Shown here: positions 25,106-36,534 of the stretch, piece after piece
Numbering within the stretch: position 1 is the stretch's first letter
Layout of the letters: the number at the start of each line of letters is the position of its first letter
Source: Paragonimus skrjabini miyazakii
Lineage: Eukaryota; Platyhelminthes; Trematoda; Plagiorchiida; Troglotrematidae
Direction: 5' to 3'
Length of the DNA: 64,000 nt
Assembly (NCBI GenBank): GCA_014338405.1
Contig: JTDE01000255.1
Span: 38,902 to 102,901 of the forward strand
The notes under the pieces: generated by a model
What the model was told of the DNA's origin: nothing
What the model saw: the letters and a program-made list of their open reading frames with translations, nothing else
Databases searched by the model: none
Position numbers and translations under genes: made by a program

Positions 25106-26332
25106 AGCAAGTTCGACACGTATAACGAGTTCAAAGATTCACAGAACCCTACAAGAAGACACGGACATAAAAATCAAATGACAGCGCAGAACGAAACAAC
25201 GGGTACATTAATGGGAAGATTACCCGGTGTAGTTTCGTAATGGAGAGGTACAGTGTTTAACATGATAACAGCAGTTCCAACGACGTGAAGAAACACACCC
25301 GTTATTAGACTGAATACCGGGGCTTCCAAGTTCAGTAATACGGTTTTTGATAAGAGCTTCAGAACCATTTTCAAGAAGGAATGGCAGTATGTTAAACCTT
25401 GATACACCTTGGGTATCCCACGCTTGCTGAATAACCTAGTTTCGCAAAGAAAGCCTAAGGGATGCTTACAAGTTTACACGCAGCGGTCTGTATGAGAGCT
25501 AGAATGAACTAACGTGGAAGAAAATTTGGGTAATCAACTGAACGTTACGTGTTGGTAATTCTGTGGATAGAGGTCAAGCTTCAATCAGAAAATGTGGTGG
25601 CAATTTGATTGCAAACCAAAAATCTTACGGATGTTTTGTCACGAAGGCCCCTGGGGGTACCAAATTCAGATATGCCATAAACAGAATTGTAATAGCCGAT
25701 TGGTCTTATCTCATAAGTGGACCGAAAAATCTTAGTAACATTAATATGTACGTATAAATACAATTAATGTACAATTAACAAAAGACACTTCATAGCTCAA
25801 GTGTGTGTCCAGTTTAATTCCACACCAGTGTTGCGCACCCATTTGAATGATATGTCGTCTGATCATGCCGTATACTTTTGTGTTTATTGTTTTGTTTGTT
25901 CCTGTGCAACAAGCTACATAGTCAACACAACGCACTTGCGAGCACCAGCCGGTGTAGCCAATGCGAGGATCGATGAGGCCCTAGTCTTCTGCGTTCGCCA
26001 AGCATCTGATCAAGCCAGACCATTTGACAAATCTGATCGATTCGTTCAAACCAATCTATTGGATATGGGGCAAACATTCGAGGCAGGTCAAACGTTGTAT
26101 ACTGTCAATTGCAGAGGCCGTTGCAATTCACTACAATCACCACCACTGTTCATCCAAAAACGGCTAATCAAAACGGTGAACCTCGCGTGACCGTGTAGGC
26201 AGACCCAAAATAGAATGGTTGCATAGATTTGTCGCTTCTTCCAGAAACTTCGCACAACTCACATGATCAGTGTTATATAACTGTCACATGACTCAAACCA
26301 AACAGACGCTAATGACTGACATCTTTCGCTCC

Positions 26333-26537
26333 AGTGATATTCGATATACTAGCACCATCGAACCAACATACTTGTGTTTTATTCAAAGTGATGACGAAAC
26401 CTCAGAAATACGTTTGTTTGCTATTCGTTTTCCTCGTGACTGACTCGGATGCATTCGAGGTATTGAAACAGACAAGTGAACAGTTTACTCGCGGTATTAC
26501 CAAGGAGTTTGTATGCGTCATCTCAAAAGGCAGATAA
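26333..26537 (+). CDS. Weak exon candidate, unidentified
   Basis: An acceptor-like pyrimidine-AG site lies directly upstream and the frame stays open for 67 residues to a TAA. The last third (SDAFEVLKQTSEQF onward) has a balanced composition. The middle contains a hydrophobic run, CLLFVFLV. No homology is recognised. This could be a chance ORF. Confidence 0.15.
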
Positions 26538-28529
26538 AGTGGTTGGTAGTAACATGACACTACCCTTGCGAAAATTAGGTAATGATCATACTAAAAATAT
26601 GCATTCGAATTTGAAAAATGGGCTTGAAATATAAAATCGGTAATGCTCCCTAATGATCTCTCACCGTATAATCGCGTTTCTCGTATGAGAAAAAAGATGA
26701 TAGCATACTCATTATACTTGTAAAGAGTAAGCAGCGTAAGTAATACGTAATTAATGGTCAAAATTTGCCGGAAGCGCATGATCGCTTTCATCGTCGTTAC
26801 CACTCATTACGCATGCGTATCCGAGGAAATTCTACCACACCTCCCCCTATATAGAGGATGGATGGTAAAGTAGCCAATAGTAATAGCAGTAGTTGTTGTG
26901 CCATTTGTCTCATCATTACAGATTTCAAAAGCACCAACTGGTGTTGCGTAGAAACTCCGTTTTTCCCAAGTTCCTGAACGAAGTTATAGGTTTATAAGCA
27001 AAAATGGCGTTAGTGGTATGCGCACAAGCTGCGCGTTCAGCTCACGCGTGCGTTGCTATCAAGTACTTTTTCCACTCTCTCAGATTTTCTGCAGTTGCTG
27101 CGATCAATCAACCGGTGCAATTCGATTCATCGGTTGCAGGCTAAGTGTGTTTTACATAGATACCCACAAGAAAAGCACAGTATAGTAGTATACGTATTAT
27201 TGAGAAATTCTGGACTCAATAAATATCATGTTCGAAAAGTCACTGACGCTGAGGAAATATGGGCCCTACGTCATCATCACATGTTAAAATTATAGTTCAT
27301 AGATTCATAGTTTGTTAAAGGAGGGAGATAGATCTAAGCTTGTGAGTCCTCGTCTCTGTGTTATTCGGTAAAACTTGTTAGAAAGCTTGTAAATATGAAG
27401 AAAAAGTGAATGGAACCAATGGAAGTTAAATTTAATGTAGCTGCTGGACTCTACAATTTCATCAACGAATACTAAAACATACTAAATCAGCAATCGGTCA
27501 GACATGTTCAATTGATGACTTGTGAGACTGAGCTAGTATAGCCGTTGGAAAACTGGTAGCGCCTGTTGTCTCTTACGTATGTGCCGATCGAGTAACATTT
27601 TTTAAACTCCCAACAGTAACCACATAATCGGACATTGCGTTCTGATGTGAACAGACCCTAACTGTGTACCAGTTCTGTCTATAAGGTAACCTGCCTCTTC
27701 AATAACTGAGTTTCAGCGAGTGAACTGTCAAACGCTCACCCCTGTTTGGTGAGAGGTGTGTCAGTGAATGATAGGCTGTGAAGTATTTGTAGGTAAGAGT
27801 TAAGTGGATGGTAGAATTTACAGAACCAAAAGTTGAGCGTTTTTGAAATCCAGGCTTCAAACCTTTAGAGGTAAAATATATTCATACGACGTTCAGGCTT
27901 GCATCTGGGCTGATCCTAACTACAGTTATAAAATGGAACAAAATTTGTTTATGCGTCATGTCAGAACACCTTTGGACAAGAATTCTGGCAAGGTAATTTC
28001 ATTTTGCCATACCCGAGTCCTGGTGCTTGCAACTGCAGTTGTTAAACATAGATTCGGTTGACTTACGTCGAAAATACTGGTTATTATTATTACTGAGAAG
28101 ACTACGTCGACAATGACAACAAGGAAAGACGTGATAAACCTGGATGTCAGCTACAATGTGATGTTTGGTCCTACCTGATTTGCGGAATCGGATACGTTTG
28201 CCATACGTCAGGGCAATTGGGAAAAGGCATCAATGAACCCATCCCCAGATGACTGATTGATTTGGCAAAAGATGCTTCCCATAATTCTCTTGCAACGTTA
28301 CGAAAGAAATTGAACGTTATGCTGAAGTGACTATAGTCTCCCAAATATGCCGTCCAAAATCACTGCATATTTTGAAATTTGCGGGAGTTTTGGCAGTATA
28401 CCACCTGACCGTATATACCGTGTGCTTTGTCGGAGTAAGTCCTACTATATGTTCCTGCACTGCCTTGTATTTCTCTTCACTTTTACTTATATCGCTACCT
28501 TACCTTAATCTGTTAGTCTACTCTAGCGC

Positions 28530-28910
28530 TTGTCACTCATTATATATGTTACTTTGACCGCCCACACTCACCAGTTAACGTTTGACCCGTGTTTTTGTGA
28601 CTATCACGTCTATATTAATCTTGATGGCAGTAAAACACTCATTCAGTTATGTTCAGAAATTCCTTCATTTGACACTGTGAACTGTACAGCATTCAGCTCC
28701 ACTCTCGTTGTAGCGGCTGACAAAAGGCAAGCAAAATGCCCTCGTGAAAGGCATCTTTCGTTCTACAACGCGCTTTTTATAAATCAGTCCACTTATGCCA
28801 CAATTTGGATGGGTATTACCATGTGCCCTTTCAAAATAGCCGGACCTGGAAAATTTTCTCTAATTGCCGGACTGGTGCACTTTCAAAAAAATTGCTGCAA
28901 AACTCTGTAA
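28530..28910 (+). CDS. Unidentified 126-codon open frame
   Basis: The open frame contains nine cysteines and two N-x-S/T sites (NCT, NQS), which would fit an extracellular domain. There are no splice-like borders, no recognised domain and no neighbouring exon. Its length is at the upper edge of what chance would give in 64 kb. Confidence 0.15.
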   Translation: MSLIIYVTLTAHTHQLTFDPCFCDYHVYINLDGSKTLIQLCSEIPSFDTVNCTAFSSTLVVAADKRQAKCPRERHLSFYNALFINQSTYATIWMGITMCPFKIAGPGKFSLIAGLVHFQKNCCKTL

Positions 28911-31313
28911 ACTGCTCTCACACGGTGCAATTCGTGTTACCGCTACACTGAACAGTTAACTCCTACCGTGGGCACATAAGCCGTGGCCAAAAATGCTGAT
29001 CCACGGTTTTCCAGAAATACACACGGTTGTCGTTCAGTTTAATAAAATGAGTTTTAACTGACCATACAGAGGCCCAACATTTCCTACTTGGAGTGTTCGT
29101 GTGCATTTTAGCCTCTCCTATTTTCCAACTGTTCAAGTTAGCAGTGTCAAAGGTGTTTTGTTTTTCCGTTTTCCATCAACGTTGACCAACCGCTAACTAA
29201 TTTGCCTAAATAAAGTGTTTAACCATCGTTTATAAATTCAACTTGTCACAAGAATTATATTCGGAAAAACTGCGATTGTCCAAAAACTTACAAGCGGAGC
29301 GAAAGCAATTACTTTCATTACTAAACCACTTCACAGTTTTCTTTTTCCCACTTACCGTCGAAAACGTAGCAAATTGTTGTTCATCGTAGTGCGTCCTTCA
29401 GTGCATTCTTAACCAAACAACCTTGGGACTAAATATAAGTGGAGGAGTATGTATGTACGTAATTTGCGTGTTGTATGTTAGTGCAACTAAGTATCATTAC
29501 ATAATAAAACCATGGTAACACTGTCGCTGTCAAACAACGCTACCTGTCTACTAACCCCATTTCGGAGTCAACGAAGTAAGATCCACCAGAAGCTATCAAA
29601 TCTGACCTTTATAATGACGCTTTCTTCCTGTATATTTTGCTCTCATGGATTCTGTAAAAACGCAAACCAGCCTCACCAGTGGCAACTTATGAACATACAC
29701 GGTTAGAATGCTTTGTGCCAATTGACCCGCGGACAGCGTGTTACCTTGAAATGTTTTATAAATCACTGTCCACTTAGTCAGTACAACCTGCGTAGAACAG
29801 TGATTTACCTGTTAGTCGAACGCACATTGTAATGCGTGATGTGTTGAACTAGAGTGAACTAAATGGATGCTCAACGCGGACTCCTGAGTGTCTGCTGTAG
29901 ACGGTTAATAACCGTCTTCGCTCGTTATCTGAATAGGCAAGCCATAATGACAGATGGACCATTGCTATTTTCCCCAACTCTTTGATACATTGGTCGCTGC
30001 GCCCTGCTGGAACATAAACGACCAACCAGCCGGTCAGTTTGTGCGTTTTTGGGCTCTTTGTTGGGTAAAACCAAGCGTCAGGATCAAGATGAATGTTCCT
30101 GAATAAGTGACATAAGACGATTGCATAGGTAACACTACAACACCTACCCTTCTGTAGAAATTTGCGCAATTTGCGTTCCCATGCATTTCGGTTGGTCTCA
30201 GGTGTCTGTTGGATTTTATCTGGCTTGGAGCATACCTCGCTAACAGTGTCTTCTGGCCTGAATGCATCAGTTGTCCAAAGTCCAGAAGTGGCGATATTAT
30301 CAAGGCTCAGTCATATGTATGTATGCGCATGCATACACACCGATGTAGGTATGTATAACGTTGCGTATATATTTAACTAAGGAATAAATCGTTTTCAGTT
30401 TCAAGACCATCAATCCACAGTAGAAAAGAAGAATGAAGATAAACAAATTGTTTGGTTTTGAACCTCCAGGTTTGAACACTCAAGTTAATAGTAAGTGAAC
30501 GAGCAGATGTTGGACAGCAGCTCACTCAAGCCTCCTATATGTTCGTGGACGAGATCTATTGAGGTATGCGGTCCTAGAAAGAACTTTCCTAAGAATTTAG
30601 CTATTATACCTACACCTCATCGCCTTTATATTCAAGAATGCGAGTGAATGGCAAGTAGTAAATTACACGCATAAACTACTTAGACTGTTGTTATTAAGCC
30701 CTATGCATTTTTGAGCATTGGTATCAGTCATTCTGGTCAACTGTTGCACTCATAGCTTAAGGTTATGATGTTCTTTGTTTACAAGCGATTAATTGGGTGT
30801 AATAGCCGCAGGCAATATACCCTTCATTTCGCCCACGATGTTGTGATGGAAGTCTAAACGACTTTTGTAAAATTCGTCAATTAGTGCAGTTGCTAGTTAG
30901 GACATGCCGAAATCGATTATGACGTTGCGTGTATGTCGGTGAGAAAGCGTCTCTGGTAGTTAAGCGCGAGTATATATTCAGATACTTAAGACATTTTGTG
31001 ACAGCTTCAAACATTTGGTTGTTTAAATTGATCGCTCGAAGCGTACGCTACTGCTTTAACTTTTTACTTGGCATGAAGTACTTTCAGAACCTATTGTTGA
31101 AACAACTACTCGTATGTTGGCCTTGCAACCTACAGTTTACCCCACGCTGGATTGAAGTTCAACCCTTTACTGAGTTGTAGTGAGTTACGAAATTGCAGCT
31201 ACGACATTTATGTCGAATTGATTTTGTGCACAGGTGAACCTGAGTAACATAGTCAGAATCCGTTAGCCATGTCCCATCAATAACAGAAGCATCTCCGAAG
31301 GACATTTTACCGG

Positions 31314-31622
31314 TGTTGTGTGACAGGCAGTTTCGTGGTGAGTAGTATACCACTCACAAGTAGTATATTACCCACAGGCGACACTCAGGAACAAAGGGCA
31401 AGTTCCGGACGCCAGGAAGACGACGGACAATAAGAGACTATCGGAATAGTGTGTACGCGCTATGGCAGAAGTTCCAACAAGGCAAGTGACAATGATGTAT
31501 GTGAATGCATGTCTGACGTGCAAATGAGTGTACGCGTTTGCGGTTTGATTTTTGACATGACCTATACGGGAGTTTGCGCAATAAATGGATTCTCAGGCCT
31601 AGCGTCTTTTGCTATCACAACA
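31314..31622 (+). repeat. Solo LTR of the same Gypsy family
   Basis: The 309-bp element begins TGTTGTG and ends CACAACA, a perfect 7-bp terminal inverted repeat with TG...CA ends. It aligns end to end with the LTR at 24794-25105. No polypurine tract or polymerase sequence flanks it, so it is a solo LTR, probably left by recombination between two LTRs. ACCG precedes it and (A)CCG follows it, consistent with a short 4-5 bp target duplication that is ambiguous by one base. An AATAAA lies at about 31580. Confidence 0.85.
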
Positions 31623-34600
31623 CCGTGACTACTAAAAATGTGACGCGTACAACATGCACCTTCATGGGCGAACAACGATGCGCAATTACCTGTTTCACTA
31701 AGACGGCTACAAAGATGGTGTAACGTTTAGCACACTATTTTCTATTTCAAAATTCTGATTGTTATTCACACTTTTCACTTTCATCAACTTCACGTATACA
31801 GCCAACGTTTAAACCAACTTAATCGAACTAATCGATAATCAGTAAATACAACTCACTCACTTCTCAGTCCGCGAGCCTTGCGTTCTCTCTGCGTTCGGGT
31901 CGCTGGTGCACGGAATTTTGGAGAGTTAAAAGCTAACGGAATCAAGCAACTATTGCGACGAAGTTCCTTATTTATCTGTCATTGGAATTACCTCAGTTGT
32001 TGACCTGCAAGATTAATTAGGAACGACACGACGGATTGTATCTATTGGATACTACATTTGGTGCAGTGGAATTCTAAATCAAAGCACCTTAGTGAACTAT
32101 AGTGAGTTGATCATTTCCATTTTTACCATCTTTTTGATTTCGAGTTCATACCTGAATTTTGTATAGTGTTTAGATCCACTACAATGGCAACGCGACCGGG
32201 TCAGCCCATGAACGTTTGTGTTAATAAATCATATTGCTAAGCTCAAATTCGGTTTGGTCATGGAATTGACGCAGAATGGAATAGAAGGATGACCTCGAAA
32301 CCGATATAGTACGACAGAGCTGAGCTTGCCGACTGGCTGTACGAGTTTTAAGAAGTGTGAGGAACGTAACAGAACATGCGGTTTGGTTTATCTTAATCAC
32401 TATTAACTGCTGTAACAGCGGTAATTACTATGTGGTCCTATCGCCAACTGAAAAAAAGACTTATTTTAAGTCAGAATTTATCATAGTGGTTGTCAAGATG
32501 ACCCAAAAACGATACTCAGGGATATGCATTTTGCAATAAGTCTGTTTTGTTAGTCGACTGTGACTTTGTCTGTTTGGGAAACTTCGTATACCTTGCTTAC
32601 GTGACGTTGAATTTCGACCCAATACTGTTGCTGTGACTGTAACCGTTTTTCGTGCACTAATTAGTCGTAAGGTGTTGCTCGTCACGTCGTTGGATTGTTG
32701 CTGCACTTGGCAGACTTTGGTGGTTGTCCTCATTTTGTGGTCGCTAACGCCAGTCAGCGGTTTCAGCCACCACAATTTAATGCACTTTTCCACTTTTACA
32801 GACTAACTGATATCGTTCATTCTGCATCTTTCACTATTCTATATAGTTCTACTATTAGCGGTATCGCAGACGTGAGTTCCTACAAACGGTCTTCTTATAC
32901 TGTCGACAGACACCGCTTTCATTCGCTGGCATCTCCTCAAATGATTCCTATTCCACCAAATCACAATATCGCCATCGTCCTCTCTGCCCTTCACCATTGC
33001 AGCTTCTCAAGTGCTTATTGGTCTAAGACACATGTTGTTGATACATGTTGCTACTTCGTCCACCAGTAATTACGGTAGATTTATTGACCACGTACACAAT
33101 AGCCCTTCTGCTTGAAAATTTGGTTCTGCGAACGCTGACGCAGTAGAACCTGTGACCTTGCCTCGGGACGGAGAGAAGCTGTTGTTGTGATGATTTGTCC
33201 CCATTTTATTTTATCTATTAGGCGTCGTGCCAGTCTAATTTAAGTTCCTCTGAGTAGGTTGGTTCACCTCTCAAGTAGCGCATAATAGGAATCCTCATGA
33301 GTGTATTAGGTCTTCGAAGTTGATCTTCTGGCTGCGTTTGTCTTGTTGCCGGATTTCTTATGACGTCGACAGTTAAACCGATCTATTAACTCCCACCTTT
33401 GACTGAAGGGTTGGAATTATAAACGGCTAAACTATGGTCTGTTGTCTATCACTTGAATAGCAAAGTGACATTATAGCGTATTCACGATGGATTACACACC
33501 TGCATTGGCTAAAACATCTGTCTTTAAGATGTTTCCAAAATAGTTGCCTGTTACCATCTAGTTTTTTTCATCATGAATATTGACAATAACTGTCATTTTT
33601 CGCCATGACATCCCCGGTGGTTCGTGTGTTGTCATCAGGTTCTATGTTCGACAGGCATCTTAAGTCTCGCATATTCTACAGCTGGATGTTATCCCAATGT
33701 TATAACTCGATATACCCGATCAAATCATCAGTGTTGACACCTCTTGAATAATTATCTCCACTTGAATAAACACCACAGATATACTTCTGCATAAAATGTT
33801 GCACCGTTTTTAAGTAATACCCGTTTATTTCAAAACGTACTTTATTTTGGACTGTTTGTGCATCAACCCCGCTGTCAGTCACTTTCACTTATCAGACCAT
33901 TCACTGAAAAGCAATTAACAAGTCACTTCAGCTCTGTGGTGATTTTTTAGCCGGAGGCGTTTATTCTGTGAGAAGGATGGGCTCCACAAATTCAACGACG
34001 TCAAACTTCAGGTAAGCTACATCACACTGTTGTAGATAGATTATGGAAGGGTTGCTAGCATTGTACATTTTCAATTTTTGATTGATGAAATATTTCCGTG
34101 TCGTACATATGAAGACGAATGAAAGTTTTTTAATCCTGAAATCGTGGGTCGTGTTGCGGCGCAACCACACTGAGGTTTGTGATCTATAAATATCGCGGTT
34201 TTTCTTCCAGAATTTTAATCACTAGAACGTTTTGCTGTATAGATCACGGCTAGTGTTTCTTAATCGAAGTATGAGTACCGCTGTTCGACGTCTGTCGATA
34301 GCTCTCTGCGAAACTTATGCAGCCCTTTTGGTTGCTGAGACTGAACGTCAGAACCACATTGTCTATTGTCGAACTGGACCTCCAGTGAGCGGCAATCATT
34401 TCCGGTAATTGCAAGCGTAGTCATCGTGAACGCTATTTGGTTGGAAGAAAGGAGATGTATTATCAACAAAATGCCTACCTGGATTTCTATCATGAGAATG
34501 GATACAATAGGATAAGGAGAGTCAGACGCGACTGAAGTAAAAATTCGGGGGCTTTCCTACCAAAGTATGGCGTCTGTAGACTACTTATTAATAAATTTTG

Positions 34601-35540
34601 ACCGACTTCCGATGCAAAAAATACTCCTTCTTGTTTTCCCCGACAACTTCTTATTCTGTTCGAATAAACCATGGCTTGCAAGCTACTCTTGGGTTGAATT
34701 ACCCATTTTGATATGCATTAATATTTCTACGCTTTCGGTGACCGAATACGAATTCAGTGTGAAGTTCAGAAGGAGTGCAACAGCGTGAAACTAACGGACT
34801 GGAGTGAGCTAGCTAACAACCTCGGTCTTCTGCTTTCTTACAACCGTACAACACTCACGTTAACTCCGATTACAATTCTGTCATCTTTGTCACACTACCT
34901 CGAGATGGCCCACAGTACAGCAATTCAGGCATTTAGGCTCTTTCATAGAACATGCAAATTAATTCAATGCACGCATGCAGACGTGCAGCCACTCTTTTTC
35001 CTCGTCTTGCGCTAGCAAGGCTGTCATGTTCAGCGAGACACGTGGTCCTGCATCACCTGATGTGTCTTCGCCAGTGGTCATTAACATACGCGTGCGGAGC
35101 ACTTGGATTGGTTTCAGCACACATCAACTGTGTTCCATAAGAATGTTCGTGTTCTGACACGCATCTCACATGTTTGTTTGATCTAGAAGAATGAGAAAGC
35201 CTGATTATATAAAACACACAAAAGATTACTAACATGGAAGCATCACTGCACTATCAAGGCGTAGACGCGTAGGTACGCGCAGGAACAACCGGATTTTATC
35301 TTGTGTCACATTTGTTCACTTACTTCTGGCTTTTACTCATCTGGACCAACAATCAGTTTATTGTCATCCTAACATCAATATTTGCAACCGACGATAGCAA
35401 GATTACCTTCAGAATATGACATCATCTTAAACATATATCACATTTTAAATACATTTTTCACCACACAGGTTTTATGTAGGCGATAAAAACAACCATTCCG
35501 ACAGTATAGCAAAATGGCATCCAATAAAACACAATCTTTA
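31623..35540. other. Unassigned DNA
   Basis: Open frames of about 110-124 codons overlap on both strands near 32461-33069 without a recognised motif or splice border. No repeat or RNA gene was seen. Confidence 0.45.
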
Positions 35541-35620
35541 TTTCAATTTGAACACCACCCACAACTGATCGCAGCTGTCGTATTCCCATAGACTATCCAG
35601 TCAGCCCCTTTCGAAAACAA

Positions 35621-35665
35621 GCACTAGACTCGAGTTTCGATCTCATTAGAGCTCGTCAGTAGTGC
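35621..35665 (-). ncRNA. Hammerhead ribozyme, type I, core intact
   Basis: On the minus strand the core boxes CTGACGA and GAAA are intact and the cleavage triplet is GTC. Stem I (GCACTA/TAGTGC) is a perfect six-pair helix. Stem II (GCTCT/AGATC) has four of five pairs with loop AATG. Stem III is the palindrome ACTCGAGT, too short to close well in a monomer. Among the ten copies this has the best stem I. Confidence 0.8.
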
Positions 35666-35683
35666 ATATAATCGCCACTGCCG

Positions 35684-35738
35684 GGACTTGAACCACGGAC
35701 ACGTTGTTCATGAGGCAACTGTGTTTACCACTGCGCCA
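35684..35738 (-). promoter_or_regulatory. Internal RNA polymerase III promoter (A and B boxes) of copy 6
   Basis: On the minus strand TGGCGCAGTGG (35738-35728) fits the A-box consensus and GGTTCAAGTCC (35694-35684) fits the B-box consensus, 33 nt apart. Between them GTTGC-CTCATGA-ACAGC-like sequence could form an anticodon arm with CAT in the loop, so the head may derive from a methionine tRNA; that origin is inference. The same boxes lie at 61816-61806 and 61772-61762 in copy 9. Confidence 0.75.
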
Positions 35739-35849
35739 TTGACCTCATGTTAGGCACGACCGAATTATCATATGTGAACGCTCAACCACTTTCGCTTATG
35801 AGTAATAATCAGGTTGCCCGATCGTCTCGAAATGGAGACACTTGAACAG

Positions 35850-36038
35850 CGTGTCCGTGGTTCAAGTCCCGGCAGTGGCGAGGATATGCACCACTGACGA
35901 GCTGTAATGAGAGCGAAACTCGAGTCTAGTGCTTGTTTTCGAAAGGGGCCGACTGGAAAGTCTATGGGGATGAGACAGCTGCGATTAATTGTGGGTGATA
36001 TTCAACTTGAGATTAACCAAATGCCCGACTACTCATCA
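35850..36038 (+). repeat. Hammerhead-bearing short element, 5'-truncated right arm (copy 7)
   Basis: This copy starts just before the B box (CGTGTCCGTGG), lacks the A box and head, and continues through the ribozyme to ...CTACTCATCA at about 36038. It is almost identical to copy 10 at 62 kb, so both are young. Over 35907-36197 an accidental open frame runs across it; this is not a gene. Confidence 0.85.
35888..35932 (+). ncRNA. Hammerhead ribozyme, type I, core intact
   Basis: CTGACGA is at 35894-35900, GAAA at 35915-35918, and the predicted cleavage is after 35926 (GTC). Stem I GCACCA/TAGTGC has one mismatch and stem II GCTGT/AGAGC one. The core is fully conserved. Confidence 0.8.
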
Positions 36039-36213
36039 ACAATCCTTATTGTCGAACTCACTTGTTACCATGCTACGCGCACGTTCGCATTTATGAGTCA
36101 GAAGTCCGGTTCACAACACCTCCCGGTTTCCGCTCACACGTCGTGTGCATTTTATGTGTGTGATCGGCGCCTTCTATCGGGGGTTTTCCGCCTGTAATTC
36201 TTCATTCGTTGGC

Positions 36214-36534
36214 CCGATCTCGTTGAGCGATGGCTCGTCCGATCGCTCGTGTTGTCTGGCAGCTATCCAGTTTAGGCTTTGACCGTATTCTACGACCGTG
36301 TCGAGATATTCCTCTGAGTGTTGGAATAATCACGCATCCGACTTGGTCGTCCATCTTATTTTTGCGTGCACTGTCTCCCCGTTGATCCGATCCAGCCAAG
36401 CGACTACTCATCCGGTCACCCACACCGTTCCTGCTCCCTTCGCTGTGGGTTTTGGGACGTACCTCCCCCGCGTTGAGGTATTCCGCCGAGTGTCGGAATT
36501 CTCGCACCTCCAGCCTGACAATCCATCGCAATAG
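36214..36534. other. G+C-richer segment with an internal imperfect direct repeat
   Basis: The stretch is visibly richer in C and G than its surroundings and is open in several frames, including a 109-codon minus-strand frame. Two units about 42 bp long, at 36298-36339 and 36470-36512, resemble each other (GAGATATTCCTCTGAGTG and GAGGTATTCCGCCGAGTG). In one minus-strand frame both give an IPTL-x-GI-type peptide. It is probably part of an unrecognised repeat; no family can be named. Confidence 0.4.

Larger units (their letters stand above)
25106..31313. other. Unassigned DNA with weak exon candidates
   Basis: No gene is firmly supported. Two segments have some coding look: 26333-26537 follows a CTTTCGCTCCAG acceptor-like site and ends at a stop after SDAFEVLKQTSEQF, and 28530-28910 is a 126-codon open frame rich in cysteine. 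A third open frame at 25801-26190 has no splice border. None matches a family I recognise. A small inverted repeat TGTATG/CATACA lies near 30318. Confidence 0.35.
35541..35849 (-). repeat. Hammerhead-bearing short element, near full-length left arm (copy 6)
   Basis: The minus-strand copy includes the roughly 100-bp head (right end, to about 35849), A box, B box, ribozyme and most of the tail (left end). The final tail bases present at 53708 and 61591 are missing. The 5' end meets copy 7 at about 35850, where both share GAACAG, a possible microhomology of the junction. Confidence 0.85.

Noticed and set aside
25801..26190. 129-codon plus-strand ORF
   Set aside because: The last two thirds look moderately coding, but there is no recognised domain and no splice border.
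32461..33069. Overlapping ORFs of 110 (minus) and 124 (plus) codons
   Set aside because: Both strands open without motif; treated as chance.
35684..35738. Genuine tRNA gene
   Set aside because: A and B boxes are present, but acceptor and T stems do not pair well and the sequence runs directly into the ribozyme; it is a tRNA-derived element head.
35907..36197. 96-codon open frame beginning in the hammerhead element, with a similar 61-codon frame on the minus strand at 61539-61724
   Set aside because: Both frames are translations of the same short non-coding element (ribozyme and tail); the similarity comes from the repeat, not from a protein gene.
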